From Mycobacterium sp. shizuoka-1 (lineage in GTDB: Bacteria > Actinomycetota > Actinomycetes > Mycobacteriales > Mycobacteriaceae): 64,000 nt of DNA. The notes beneath the pieces were generated by a model. It had not been told where the DNA came from. It saw only the letters and a program-made list of their open reading frames with translations, and did not search any database. The DNA is taken from positions 1 through 64,000 of the forward strand of contig NZ_BEWG01000025.1 in NCBI RefSeq assembly GCF_002723835.1, in the 5' to 3' direction. This document shows positions 8,582-18,772 of the stretch, piece by piece. The stretch's first letter is position 1. Every line of letters starts with the position of its first letter. The translations under genes were made by a program, and so were the position numbers.

Positions 8582-9714
8582 GGCCGACTGAGTTTCGCGT
8601 ACCGCGCGCGGTGGAAGTCGGTGGTACCGAACTCGTACTGCAGCGCGGTGAGCCGCTTGAAGTAATGACCGATCGCCAGCTCCTCGGTCATGCCCATGCC
8701 GCCGTGCAGCTGGACGGCGTTTTGGCCAACGAACCGGGCGGCTCGCCCGATCGTTGCCTTGGCCGCCGACACCGCGCGGGCCCGGGTATGTGGCTCGGCC
8801 TGCAGGTTCAGCACTGCCAGATATACGGCGGCGACCGCCTGTTCGAGCTCCATGTACATGTCCACCATGCGGTGCTGCAGAACCTGGAAGCCGCCGATCG
8901 GCTGGCCGAACTGCTGGCGCTGTTTGCAGTACTCGACGGTGTCCGAGAGCACCTTTCGCATCGCCCCGACCGCTTCTGCGCAGACCGCGGCGGCGCCCTC
9001 GTCGCGCGCCTGCGCCAATGACGGCGCAGCATCGGCGGTCAGCAGGGCGTCCTCCGGAAGCCTGAGGCCCTCGAACGTCAGGTCGGCGGCGCGCCGGTCG
9101 TCGATGGTGCGGTAACCGTGAACCTGCATCCCGGCAGGCGGTGCAACCGGGTCGAAGTCGGTCAGGAACAGCGAAACCCGTTCGGAGCCTTCATCTTCGG
9201 TCGACGTCCGTGCAGTGATCAACAGATGGGTGGCCAGCGGTGCGGCGGTGACGACGACCTTCTCGCCGGACAGTACCCACTGTGAACCGTCGCGGACCGC
9301 CCGCGCCGATACGGTGCGCTCGTCGGCCCCGGGTTCGGCGCTCGCGACGGCGACGACCGCGGTACCCGCCGCGATGCGCTCCAAGAGCCCGGCCGCGCCC
9401 GGGTGATCGGTGCGCTGCAGGAGGCCGCCGGCCACCACCACGGTGTCGACGAACGGCTCGATCACCAGCGCCCGCCCGAGTTCCTCGGCAATCACCATGA
9501 TCTCGACCGGTCCACCGCCGATTCCGCCGACGGACTCGGGGAATGCCGCGCCCAGGATGCCGAGTTCGTCGGCCAGGGCCCGCCAGATCTCGGGCTGCCA
9601 GCCGGGGCCGAGCTTGGCCGCTGTGCGGCTCTTCTCGAGGTCGTAGCGGGTGGCCAGGAACTTGCCCAGGCCGTCGCGCAGGAGTTCCTGCTCGGTACTC
9701 AGATTGAAGTCCAT
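8578..9714 (-). CDS. acyl-CoA dehydrogenase, FadE family (second of a pair)
   Basis: Flavoenzyme for alpha,beta-desaturation of acyl-CoA, 378 aa. Typical ACAD architecture: helical N domain (FNLSTEQELLRDGLGKFLATRY), beta domain, and a C-terminal helical domain with RQQFGQPIGGFQVLQHRMVDM and LHGGMGMTEEL. Its ATG overlaps the stop of the upstream acyl-CoA dehydrogenase by 1 bp (TAATG). Adjacent unequal FadE pairs in mycobacteria commonly form alpha2beta2 enzymes acting on bulky CoA esters such as steroid side chains, which is a reasonable inference here. Confidence 0.9.
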   Translation of the reverse strand: MDFNLSTEQELLRDGLGKFLATRYDLEKSRTAAKLGPGWQPEIWRALADELGILGAAFPESVGGIGGGPVEIMVIAEELGRALVIEPFVDTVVVAGGLLQRTDHPGAAGLLERIAAGTAVVAVASAEPGADERTVSARAVRDGSQWVLSGEKVVVTAAPLATHLLITARTSTEDEGSERVSLFLTDFDPVAPPAGMQVHGYRTIDDRRAADLTFEGLRLPEDALLTADAAPSLAQARDEGAAAVCAEAVGAMRKVLSDTVEYCKQRQQFGQPIGGFQVLQHRMVDMYMELEQAVAAVYLAVLNLQAEPHTRARAVSAAKATIGRAARFVGQNAVQLHGGMGMTEELAIGHYFKRLTALQYEFGTTDFHRARYAKLSRP

Positions 9715-10946
9715 TACAGTCCCAGGGTCGCCTTGGCCAGGATGTTGCGCTGAATCTCGTTGCTACCGGCATAGATCGAGCCGGCCCGGTCGTTGAAGTA
9801 GCGCAGCGCCGCCACCGCCTGCCAGGGCTGCCCGCTGACATAACCGTCGGCGGGTGGCTCGAAATCCGAGACGGGGCCGCCGGGCCGGGTGGCGTGCGGC
9901 TGGTAGGCGCGCCCGCGCGGTCCGGCGGCCTCCATGGCCAGTTCGGTGATCGCCTGGGACAGTTCGGTGGACAGGATCTTCAGCATCGACGACGCGGCAC
10001 CCGGGTTGCGCCCCTCGGCAACGGTTGTCAGCACTCGGTATTCGAGGATCTCGAGCACGTCGGCACGGATGCGGACGTCGGCGAGCTTGGCCGCGAACGC
10101 CGGGTCGTCGATCAGCGCGCCGCCCGCCGGACCGGGCTGTTCGGTGGCCTCGCCGGCGATGGCTTCGGCCATCGCCTGCAGCGCGGGTGCGGTTGCGCCA
10201 CCGCCCCTTTCGAACTCCAGCAGATACTTCGCCACGGTCCAGCCGTCGTCGATCTCGCCGATCACGTTCGCCTTGGGCACCCGGACCGCGTCGAAGAAGA
10301 TCTGGTTCTGCACTTTCTCGCCGGAGGTCATCACCAGCGGACGGATCTCGATGCCCGGCGTGGTCATGTCGATGAGCACGAAGGTGATGCCCTGCTGCTT
10401 GCGGGCCGAACGGGTGGTGCGCACCAGTGCGAAGATCCAGTTGGCCTCTCCTGCATGGGTGGTCCAGATCTTGCTGCCGGTGCAGATCAGGTCGTCGCCG
10501 TCCTCGACCGCCGCCATGGTCAGCGCGGCCAGGTCCGAGCCGGCCTCGGGTTCGGAGTACCCCTGGCAGAAGAACACCTCGCCGGTGAGGATTCGCGGCA
10601 GAAAATAGTCCTTCTGTTCGGCCGTGCCGTAGGCGATGATCGCGTGCGCGACCATCCGGATTCCCATCGGGGACAGCGTAGGCGCCCCGGCCAGTGTCGA
10701 TTCGCGGCTGAAGATGTAGTGCTGGGTCAGCGTCCAGTCGCAGCCACCGTGCTCCACCGGCCAGGCGGGGGCGGCCCAGCCGCGTTCGTGCAGGATTGCC
10801 TGCCAGGCCATGCTGGCCTCGTGGTCGGCGTAGACGCTGGTCATCAGCCGGCCCGCCTGGCGCAGGTCAGGTGTGAGCTTCTCGTCGAGGAACGCGCGGA
10901 CCTCGTCGCGGAACTCGAGATCTTTCGCCGACCACGACAGGTCCAT
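9714..10946 (-). CDS. acyl-CoA dehydrogenase, FadE family (first of a pair)
   Basis: A 410-aa ACAD: N-terminal DLSWSAKDLEFRDEVRAFLDEKL, the flavin/substrate motif FCQGYSEPEAGSDLA (residues about 145-160), GSKIWTTHA, and a C-terminal YAGSNEIQRNILAK. The ATG at 10946 has AAGAGGA upstream; in-frame ATGs further out (10967, 11012) lack a ribosome-binding site. It is translationally coupled to the smaller ACAD and together they are likely a heteromeric dehydrogenase. Confidence 0.9.
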   Translation of the reverse strand: MDLSWSAKDLEFRDEVRAFLDEKLTPDLRQAGRLMTSVYADHEASMAWQAILHERGWAAPAWPVEHGGCDWTLTQHYIFSRESTLAGAPTLSPMGIRMVAHAIIAYGTAEQKDYFLPRILTGEVFFCQGYSEPEAGSDLAALTMAAVEDGDDLICTGSKIWTTHAGEANWIFALVRTTRSARKQQGITFVLIDMTTPGIEIRPLVMTSGEKVQNQIFFDAVRVPKANVIGEIDDGWTVAKYLLEFERGGGATAPALQAMAEAIAGEATEQPGPAGGALIDDPAFAAKLADVRIRADVLEILEYRVLTTVAEGRNPGAASSMLKILSTELSQAITELAMEAAGPRGRAYQPHATRPGGPVSDFEPPADGYVSGQPWQAVAALRYFNDRAGSIYAGSNEIQRNILAKATLGL

Positions 10947-11118
10947 CTGGTGTCCTCTTATCTGCATACGGCTGTTTTCAGAAGTTACCGTAGCCCGTCG
11001 GCTCCGGCGCACCCGCCGAGGGTCCGTGCTGGAAATGTTAGGCCGTCGGGTTTGAGGTTCCTACCGTCTGGGAACAGGTCTGTTGGCCGCCGCGGGCGCC
11101 CCGAAACGTGACACTGAG

Positions 11119-11149
11119 AGGCCCGGTCCCTGGACAAGGGACCGGGCCT
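11119..11149. terminator. strong stem-loop terminator downstream of the antigen 85 gene
   Basis: A perfect GC-rich stem (GGCCCGGTCCC at 11120-11130 with GGGACCGGGCC at 11138-11148, loop of 7 nt), extended by one A-T pair and followed by TTTCG on the plus strand. It lies 12 bp past the stop of the leftward mycolyltransferase gene and separates it from the acyl-CoA dehydrogenase promoter region. No plus-strand gene ends here, so it probably serves the minus strand. Confidence 0.75.
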
Positions 11150-11160
11150 TTCGTCTGCGC

Positions 11161-12195
<1,035 letters not shown>

Positions 12196-12275
12196 TCAGT
12201 TACGCCCGCGATATTTCTGCCGACCGACTGGCCGACGACGTCACCGCGCTGCTCGCAGCGACGCCCGGCCGGGTC

Positions 12276-12839
12276 GTGGTCGGTCTCACCGGCCCGCCAG
12301 GGGCGGGTAAATCGACGCTGGCCGGCATGGTTGTCGCGGCGGTGGACGGCGCGGCCTATCTGCCGATGGACGGCTTCCACCTGTCCAATGCGGCGCTGGA
12401 CCGCCTGGGTTTACGTGAGCGCAAAGGCGCGCTCGACACCTTCGACGCTGCCGGGTATGTCACCGCGCTGCGGCGCGCACGTGCCGAGTTCCGGCAGCGG
12501 GATGTCTACGTGCCCGCCTTCGACCGCAGCCTGGACGAGCCGATCGCGGCCGGCCACGTGATCCCCGCCGAGTGCCGGTTGGTGGTCACCGAGGGCAACT
12601 ACCTGGGCATGCCGACAGGCGAGTGGGCGCCGGTGCGTGGGCTGCTGGATCGGCTGTACTACGTCGACTGTCCGGCGCCGCTTCGGCGCGACCGGCTGGT
12701 GGCCCGGCATCGTCGCGGGGGACGGGACCCCGGGGCGGCCCTGGCCTGGGTCGAGGAGGTGGACGAACCCAACGCCCGGCTGATCGCCACCACCCGGGAG
12801 TTCTGCGACGGCGTCGTCGAGAACGACGAAATGGTGTGA
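12276..12839 (+). CDS. nucleoside/nucleotide kinase family protein (P-loop), start uncertain
   Basis: P-loop kinase related to uridine kinase/pantothenate kinase-like proteins: Walker A GPPGAGKST, then PMDGFHLSN, and a C-terminal arginine-rich lid (RDRLVARHRRGGRDPG). The substrate is unknown. From the GTG at 12276 the product is 187 aa and starts only a few residues before the Walker A strand, which is too short for the fold. The same frame stays open upstream to 12135 and encodes a plausible helix (ARDISADRLADDVTALLAA), but offers no ATG/GTG. A GGAGG at 12181-12184 stands 10 nt before an in-frame ATC at 12195. The true start may be that codon or a TTG/CTG-like codon. Confidence 0.75.
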   Translation: MVGLTGPPGAGKSTLAGMVVAAVDGAAYLPMDGFHLSNAALDRLGLRERKGALDTFDAAGYVTALRRARAEFRQRDVYVPAFDRSLDEPIAAGHVIPAECRLVVTEGNYLGMPTGEWAPVRGLLDRLYYVDCPAPLRRDRLVARHRRGGRDPGAALAWVEEVDEPNARLIATTREFCDGVVENDEMV

Positions 12840-12882
12840 ACCACTCGCACTTTCCCGCCCATGCGGCGGTTTGGGCGTTCGG

Positions 12883-13074
12883 TCAGCAGCAGCGCGCGGT
12901 CGGGTTGGTGTCCTGCTGGTCGTGCCGCATCCGCCAGTACTGCGCCTCGCTGAGCACCGGCTCACCGGGATGGGTGCGGGTGCGGTGTGCGACGTAGCGG
13001 CCGTAATGGCTGTCACCCATCAATGTGCGGATGTACCAACGGATCTGGCGTGCGATGTGGGTAGCGCGTCCCAT
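12883..13074 (-). CDS. YbdD/YjiX family small protein, partner of CstA
   Basis: The 63-aa protein contains the family core RYVAHRTRTHPGEPVLSEAQYWRMRHD. It sits immediately downstream of cstA, with its ATG inside the end of that gene (55-bp overlap in another frame). In enterobacteria YbdD-type proteins are encoded with CstA/BtsT and are needed for pyruvate uptake, so a role as an accessory of the neighbouring transporter is the likely one. A CysCys pair ends the protein. Confidence 0.85.
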   Translation of the reverse strand: MGRATHIARQIRWYIRTLMGDSHYGRYVAHRTRTHPGEPVLSEAQYWRMRHDQQDTNPTARCC

Positions 13075-15314
13075 TGCTTTTGCACCTCCTTCTCTGCCGA
13101 GGTGGAGATCAGGCTGGACGGCCCGAAGATCTTCGACGGGACCGGTGTGTCCTCGGTCAACTCCCGGCCACCGCCGCGGATCGCCCGCAGCGCCATGGTC
13201 ACGCCGGCGACGAACACGATGACGACCAGGACGGCGAAGACCACCGACAGCGTGCCCTGGATGAACGTGTTGCGGATGACCGCGTGCAGCTGGTCGGCGT
13301 TCTTGGCCGAACCGAACGCGGTCTTGCCCGCCTCGGCGGCCGCGCGGTACTGGAAGTGCTGCGTCCAGTAGCCGAGCTTGGGATCGCCGGAGAAGATCTT
13401 CTGCCACGACGCGGTGAGGGTGACCGTCAGATCCCACAGCAGCGGAATGCCGGGTATCCACGCCCATTTGAGCAGACCCTTCTTGATCACCACGACGGTG
13501 ACGACGGTCAGTGCGATCGCGGCCAGCAACTGGTTGGCGATACCGAACAGCGGGAACAGGGTGTTGATGCCGCCGAGCGGATCGGTGACGCCCATCAGCA
13601 GGATGGAGCCCCAGCCGGCGACCACCACCAGGCTGCAGATCCAGGCCCCGACCCGCCAACTCGGGTTGCGCAGCCGCGTCAGCGGGCCGCCGAGATTGGC
13701 CAGGGCGTCGGAGAGCATGAACCGGGCGACCCGGGTGCCGGCGTCGACGGTGGTGAGGATGAACAGCGCCTCGAACATGATCGCGAAGTGGTACCAGAAC
13801 GCCTTCAGCGATACGCCGCCGAACACTTGGTGTAGCACCTCGGACATGCCGAATGCCAACGTCGGGGCCCCACCGGTCCGGGACACGATCGACTCCTCAC
13901 CGACGCTCTTGGCGGCCTCGGAGATGTCGGCCCCGGTAATCGGGGCGCCCGACAAGCCAAGTCCGTTGACGTATTTGGCGGCGGTCTCGGCGGCGCCGCC
14001 GGTCTGGGCGGAGGGTGCGTTGATCGCGAAGTACAAATGCTGGTTGAGGATCGCCGCGGTGATGAGCGCCATGATCGCCACAAACGATTCGGTGAGCATG
14101 CCGCCGTAGCCGATCAGCCGCATCTGGCTTTCCTTCTCCAGCAGCTTGGGTGTGGTGCCCGAGGAGATCAGAGAGTGGAAGCCCGACAGCGCACCGCAGG
14201 CGATCGTGATGAACAGGAACGGGAACAGCGAGCCGGCGAACACCGGACCGGAGCCGCTCTCGGCGAACTTCGAGATCGCCGGGGCCTCCATGATCGGACG
14301 GGCCAGCAGGATTCCGACCGCCAGCAGCGCGATGGTGCCGACCTTCATGAACGTCGACAGGTAGTCGCGTGGTGCGAGCAGGAACCACACCGGGAGCACC
14401 GAGGCCGCCAGCCCGTAGACGATGATGCACCACGACAGGGTGACCTTGGACAGCGTGAACCAGTCTGCGCCCCAATCGGTTCCGGCGACCCACCCGCCAC
14501 TGACCACGGCCAGCAGCAACAGTATGACGCCGATCAGGGAGACCTCCGAGACCCGGCCAGGCCGCAGGAACCGCAGATACAGACCCATGAAGATGGCGAT
14601 CGGGATCGTCATCGCGATGGAGAAGACGCCCCACGGGCTTTCGGCGAGCGCGCCCACAACCACCAGCGCCAGCACCGCGAGCAGGATGACCATGATGACC
14701 AGTACGGCGACGATGGCCGCGATTCCACCGACTGCGCCGAGTTCGTCGCGGGCCATCTGCCCCAGCGAACGGCCGCGACGGCGCGTGGAGATCGACAGCA
14801 CCAGGTAGTCCTGGACACAGCCGGCGAACACCGCACCGACGATGATCCAGATCGTGCCGGGCAGGTAGCCCATCTGCATGGCCAGCACCGGGCCGACCAG
14901 CGGGCCTGCGCCGGCGATGGCGGCGAAGTGGTGACCGAACAGCACCCGCCGGTCGGTGGGCATGTAGTCGGTGCCGTTCTCGAAGATCTCGGCCGGCGTC
15001 GCGTGGTCGTCGCGCGGGCGGACGATCTTCATTTCGATCAGTCGGGCGTAGAACCGGTAGCCGATGACGTAGGTGCAGATCGCCGCGATCACGAACCAGA
15101 CCGCGTTGACGGTCTCGCCGCGGAAGAAGGCGATGATGGCCCACGCGATGGCTCCGAGGACGGCGATCGCGCCGAAGATCAGTTTGTGCCGGGTGGTGAT
15201 CGGCGAACGGTCGACAATCGCGACCGGCGGCAGATCCTTGTCGGTCCGGATGAAGGTGACGTCGCCCCTGGTCTCCTCGATATGTTCTGACGGCGCGGCG
15301 GTCGGTGAAGCCAC
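13020..15314 (-). CDS. cstA: carbon starvation protein A (peptide/pyruvate transporter)
   Basis: A 764-aa polytopic membrane protein with the CstA hallmarks: FGHHFAAIAGAGPLVGPVLAMQMG, the AGCVQDYLVLSISTRRRGRSLGQ segment and about 16 hydrophobic helices. CstA/BtsT proteins take up peptides or pyruvate when carbon is short. Translation starts at a GTG. It is followed by the overlapping ybdD-like gene, the usual arrangement, and its position next to ligB is conserved in M. tuberculosis (Rv3063), as far as I recall. Confidence 0.94.
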   Translation of the reverse strand: MASPTAAPSEHIEETRGDVTFIRTDKDLPPVAIVDRSPITTRHKLIFGAIAVLGAIAWAIIAFFRGETVNAVWFVIAAICTYVIGYRFYARLIEMKIVRPRDDHATPAEIFENGTDYMPTDRRVLFGHHFAAIAGAGPLVGPVLAMQMGYLPGTIWIIVGAVFAGCVQDYLVLSISTRRRGRSLGQMARDELGAVGGIAAIVAVLVIMVILLAVLALVVVGALAESPWGVFSIAMTIPIAIFMGLYLRFLRPGRVSEVSLIGVILLLLAVVSGGWVAGTDWGADWFTLSKVTLSWCIIVYGLAASVLPVWFLLAPRDYLSTFMKVGTIALLAVGILLARPIMEAPAISKFAESGSGPVFAGSLFPFLFITIACGALSGFHSLISSGTTPKLLEKESQMRLIGYGGMLTESFVAIMALITAAILNQHLYFAINAPSAQTGGAAETAAKYVNGLGLSGAPITGADISEAAKSVGEESIVSRTGGAPTLAFGMSEVLHQVFGGVSLKAFWYHFAIMFEALFILTTVDAGTRVARFMLSDALANLGGPLTRLRNPSWRVGAWICSLVVVAGWGSILLMGVTDPLGGINTLFPLFGIANQLLAAIALTVVTVVVIKKGLLKWAWIPGIPLLWDLTVTLTASWQKIFSGDPKLGYWTQHFQYRAAAEAGKTAFGSAKNADQLHAVIRNTFIQGTLSVVFAVLVVIVFVAGVTMALRAIRGGGRELTEDTPVPSKIFGPSSLISTSAEKEVQKQWDALPTSHARSVGTSAH

Positions 15315-15480
15315 AGTGTTTCTCCCTTGACGAGACGTGTCATGTCAGGCGGTGCGGTGATCCTTTCATTCACAGGTTCGCCAGTAAGGGGAACGCCAAA
15401 CGCCGCGCCGCGCCCAGAGCTGGTCTTAGTGTTACCACAAGTTTCTCTTAATTTTCTTAATTTCGCGGTAGGGTCGCGTC

Positions 15481-17085
15481 ATGGCCGAACGTGGTTCACA
15501 GGCGGTGATCGTGGGAGCGGGCCTCGCGGGGCTGCTGGCAGCCCGAGTGCTGTCGGAGTTCTACGCGTCGGTCACCGTCGTGGAACGTGACGCGCTGCCC
15601 GCTCACGCCGCACAGCGGACCGGGGTGCCGCAGGGGCGTCATCTGCACAGTCTGCTGAGCCGCGGCACCCAGGCGATCGGCGAGCTCTTTCCCGGGATTC
15701 TGGACGAACTCGGTGCGGCCGGCGCTGTCGTCGACGACGGTGGTGACCTGTCGCGGCTCTACGTGCGGGTCGGCGAGTTCGAGCTGAATCCGGCGGGCCG
15801 GCTGGCGGATCCCGAACCGTTGGCCGCCTACCAGGCGAGCCGTCCGTTCCTGGAGTTCCATCTCCGGCGGCGGGTCGCCGCGCTCGGAAACGTCACGATC
15901 CTCGACCGCCGCAACACGGTGGCCCCGGTCCTGGCCGGCGACGCCGTGACCGGTGTGCGAATCATCCACCGCGACAGCGGCATCTCGTCGCATCTGGCGG
16001 CCGACCTGGTCGTCGACGCCACCGGGCGCGCCGGGCGCACGGCCCACTTCCTGGCGGCTCACGGCTACGGTGCGGTACCGGAGCAGCGGGTCGCGTCCAT
16101 CACCGGCTACAGCAGTCAGTTGTTGCGAATTCCGCCGGGGTGGATCCGTGAGCGGATGGCGTTCGTCAATCAGGGTCCGCGCGCACCGGGAGCGTTGCTG
16201 GTGGCCTACGAACACGACACCTGGATGCTGGCCATCTCACGTCCCACGGAATTGGGCAGGCCGCCAGGCGATGTCGCCGAGATGATGGACGCGGCCGCCC
16301 AGATGCTGCCGGAGCGGATCATGGCGGGGGTGCGCAAAGCGGTGCCCGTCGGGGAGATCTCGGTCTCGCGCAGCACCGCCGCCGTCTGGCGGCGCTATGA
16401 CCGGATGGCGCGTCTGCCATCGGGTTTGGTGATCATCGGTGACGCGCTGTGCAGCCTCAACCCGTTGTACGGCCAGGGTATGACGATGGCGGCCCTGCAG
16501 GCGCTCGAGCTGCGCGACTGCCTGCGCGTGGATGGCACGGATCTGCCGCGGCGGTTCTTCCTCGCCGCAGCCGAACGGATCGCACCGGTGTGGTCGGAGA
16601 ACCGGGCGAACGACCGGCCGCCGACCGCGGTGCACCGGCCGTCGCGACTGGCCCAAGGCATCCAGCGTGCCGCGATGCGGGCGGCAAGCGTGGATATCGT
16701 GGTGGCCGAAAGGATTCTGCGCGTGCGCGGGCTGATCGATCCGCCCGACCGGCTGCGCGAACCGTCATTCTTCGCCCGCATCCTGCTGGCCAACCTCCGG
16801 CCCGCGCCGCGAGCCGCGACGGCGGTGCACTCGACCGTCAGCCGCGCCGACGAACAGGCGATCCGCGCGCTCGTCGACCGCCAGTCCCGTCGGCGCAGAG
16901 GGCGAACCGAGATCACCCGACTGCGTTACCTGACACCCGATGTGGCGCTGATCCAGGCGCGCGCCGCGATCACCGGCCCGGTGATTCGGCTCAGCCGGCG
17001 CAACACCAGCGTCGCGGTGCGTGCCACCGACGGCTGGAAACTCGCGTTCTCACAGAACACCGGGTCGCTGACATGCTCGACGTGA
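15481..17085 (+). CDS. FAD-dependent monooxygenase/oxidoreductase
   Basis: A 534-aa flavoprotein with an N-terminal Rossmann dinucleotide motif (VIVGAGLAGLLAARVL, residues 10-25), a second FAD motif (GDALCSLNPLYGQGMTMA) typical of p-hydroxybenzoate-hydroxylase-like enzymes, and a C-terminal extension (about residues 440-534) resembling a small SnoaL-like fold. Its substrate is unknown. It is divergent from cstA. The spacer has an AT-rich run (15437-15464) with a repeated CTTAATTT, unusual in this GC-rich sequence and a likely promoter. Confidence 0.82.
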   Translation: MAERGSQAVIVGAGLAGLLAARVLSEFYASVTVVERDALPAHAAQRTGVPQGRHLHSLLSRGTQAIGELFPGILDELGAAGAVVDDGGDLSRLYVRVGEFELNPAGRLADPEPLAAYQASRPFLEFHLRRRVAALGNVTILDRRNTVAPVLAGDAVTGVRIIHRDSGISSHLAADLVVDATGRAGRTAHFLAAHGYGAVPEQRVASITGYSSQLLRIPPGWIRERMAFVNQGPRAPGALLVAYEHDTWMLAISRPTELGRPPGDVAEMMDAAAQMLPERIMAGVRKAVPVGEISVSRSTAAVWRRYDRMARLPSGLVIIGDALCSLNPLYGQGMTMAALQALELRDCLRVDGTDLPRRFFLAAAERIAPVWSENRANDRPPTAVHRPSRLAQGIQRAAMRAASVDIVVAERILRVRGLIDPPDRLREPSFFARILLANLRPAPRAATAVHSTVSRADEQAIRALVDRQSRRRRGRTEITRLRYLTPDVALIQARAAITGPVIRLSRRNTSVAVRATDGWKLAFSQNTGSLTCST

Positions 17086-17177
17086 CCTATCGCGCCACCC
17101 GCGACCGGGTGTGCGAAATCGCCGCCAGCGCCGAAGCTGTTGTCATCGAACGGCAGTCCGACCAGACCGGACGATAG
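17073..17177 (+). CDS. possible 34-aa ORF overlapping the end of the FAD monooxygenase gene
   Basis: An ATG at 17073, 13 bp inside the preceding gene, opens a short frame with reasonably high third-position G/C and the product LDVTYRATRDRVCEIAASAE followed by a short charged tail. I do not recognise it. It might be a small coupled protein or chance; no Shine-Dalgarno sequence is evident. Confidence 0.25.
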   Translation: MLDVTYRATRDRVCEIAASAEAVVIERQSDQTGR

Positions 17178-17201
17178 TCACCGGCTCGCGGATGCGAAAC
17201 G

Positions 17202-18737
17202 CTAGTCCCGCTCGTAGAACGCCCGCACGGTGTCGACCGTATCGGCCTCGGCCGGGCTCTTGTCGTCGCGATAGCGCAGCACCCGGGCGAACCGCAACGC
17301 CATGCCCGCGGGATAGCGGCTCGAGCCCTGCACCCCGTCGAACGCGATCTCGACGACCTGCTCGGGACGAAGCGGGACGACATACTCGTCCAGCGACCCC
17401 GCCGCGAGCTCGGTGAAACGCGCTGTCTGCCAGTCGAGCATCGCGTCGGTCATCCCCTTGAACGTCTTGCCCAGCATCACGAACCCGCCCGTCTGGGGAT
17501 CCAGCGCTCCCAGGTGGATATTGGACAGCTTGCCGGTGCGCCGCCCGGACCCCCACTCCACGGCCAGGACCACCAGATCCAAAGTGTGCACCGGTTTGAC
17601 CTTCAGCCAGCCCGCGCCGCGTCGGCCGGCCTCGTAGGGGGAGGTCGGCGACTTGGCCATCACCCCTTCGTGCCCGGCGGCCAGCGTGACGTCCAGAAAG
17701 CCCTGTGCCGCAGCGGCATCGGTGGTGACGAGCCGGTCGACACGCTGCTCGGCGGGCACGATCGAGTCCAGCGCCGCGAGCCGAGCATGCGTCGGTTCGT
17801 CGAGCAGATCGATACCGTCGAGATGCAGGACGTCGAAGAAGAACACCGAAAGTGGTTGTGCCGCCGCCGCTGCGGCCACATCGGTGGACTTCCCGAAACG
17901 CGACGCGGTGACCTGAAACCGGTGCGGACGATTGTCGGGGCGAAGCGCGATGGCCTCGGCGTCGGCGATCAGATCGGTGACCGGCAGTGCCAGCGCGGCC
18001 TCCACCACCTCGGGCAGCCGGGCGGTCACGTCGTCGAGGCTGCGGGTGTAGACGGTGACGTCGTCGCCGGCGCGGTGGATCTGCACCCGGGCGCCGTCGA
18101 GCTTGGCCTCGAAGACGGCGTGGCCGCCGAGACGTTCGAGGGCATCGACGACACCGGTCGCGGTCTGGGCGAGCATCGGCCCGACCGGCCTGCCCACGGT
18201 CAACGTGAACTCGGCGAGCGCATCGCTGCCGCCGCCGAGCGCCGATGCCGCCACCGCCGCGAGGTCACCGCCGAGCATGGCCGCCCGCCGGATGGCCGCG
18301 GCCGGCAGGCCGGAGGCCTTGGCCACCGCATCGGCCATCACCCCGGCCAACGCACCCTGCCGTAGTTCGCCGCCGAGAAGGCGACGCAGAAAGAGCTGTT
18401 CGGTGTCGGTGGCGGCGGCGAACAGGTCGGTGAGCAGACCGGCGCGCCGGGCCTGGGAGCCCTTGCCCGCGACGGCGCCGATCTCGGTGAACGTCGCGTC
18501 GACAGCCGACACCGTCAGGGTCGGTGCGGCCGCCGGTTCGGGCAGCGAGCGCAGTGCTGCCCAGCCGACGCCGATCTGGCGCTGCGGCAGCTCACCGGAC
18601 AGCCACGACACCACGACCTGCACCAGCCGTGGGTCACCCACACCGGTCAGCAGGTCGGCGATCCGCGCGACCTTGGCCAGTCGTGACGTCGTCGCCGTGA
18701 CATCGACCGACGCCGCCGCGACATCGACAAGCAACAT
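17202..18737 (-). CDS. ligB: ATP-dependent DNA ligase LigB
   Basis: A 511-aa ATP-dependent ligase: N-terminal DNA-binding domain, adenylation motif [12 protein letters not shown] with the nucleophile K212, downstream nucleotidyltransferase motifs ([30 protein letters not shown]) and an OB-fold C-terminus. The length and its place beside cstA and near fadE22 match M. tuberculosis LigB (Rv3062). LigB is dispensable, the NAD-dependent LigA being the replicative enzyme. The start at 18737 ([10 protein letters not shown]) is the first one that does not run into the neighbouring gene. Confidence 0.95.
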   Translation of the reverse strand: MLLVDVAAASVDVTATTSRLAKVARIADLLTGVGDPRLVQVVVSWLSGELPQRQIGVGWAALRSLPEPAAAPTLTVSAVDATFTEIGAVAGKGSQARRAGLLTDLFAAATDTEQLFLRRLLGGELRQGALAGVMADAVAKASGLPAAAIRRAAMLGGDLAAVAASALGGGSDALAEFTLTVGRPVGPMLAQTATGVVDALERLGGHAVFEAKLDGARVQIHRAGDDVTVYTRSLDDVTARLPEVVEAALALPVTDLIADAEAIALRPDNRPHRFQVTASRFGKSTDVAAAAAAQPLSVFFFDVLHLDGIDLLDEPTHARLAALDSIVPAEQRVDRLVTTDAAAAQGFLDVTLAAGHEGVMAKSPTSPYEAGRRGAGWLKVKPVHTLDLVVLAVEWGSGRRTGKLSNIHLGALDPQTGGFVMLGKTFKGMTDAMLDWQTARFTELAAGSLDEYVVPLRPEQVVEIAFDGVQGSSRYPAGMALRFARVLRYRDDKSPAEADTVDTVRAFYERD

Positions 18738-18772
18738 CACTCCAGATTGGCACGGCCGTCCGACACCGAGCG

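Noticed and set aside
14037..15290. 417-aa plus-strand frame opposite cstA
   Set aside because: Composition is Asp/Arg/Gln/Gly-rich antisense shadow of a high-GC membrane protein gene, without domain similarity or ribosome-binding site.
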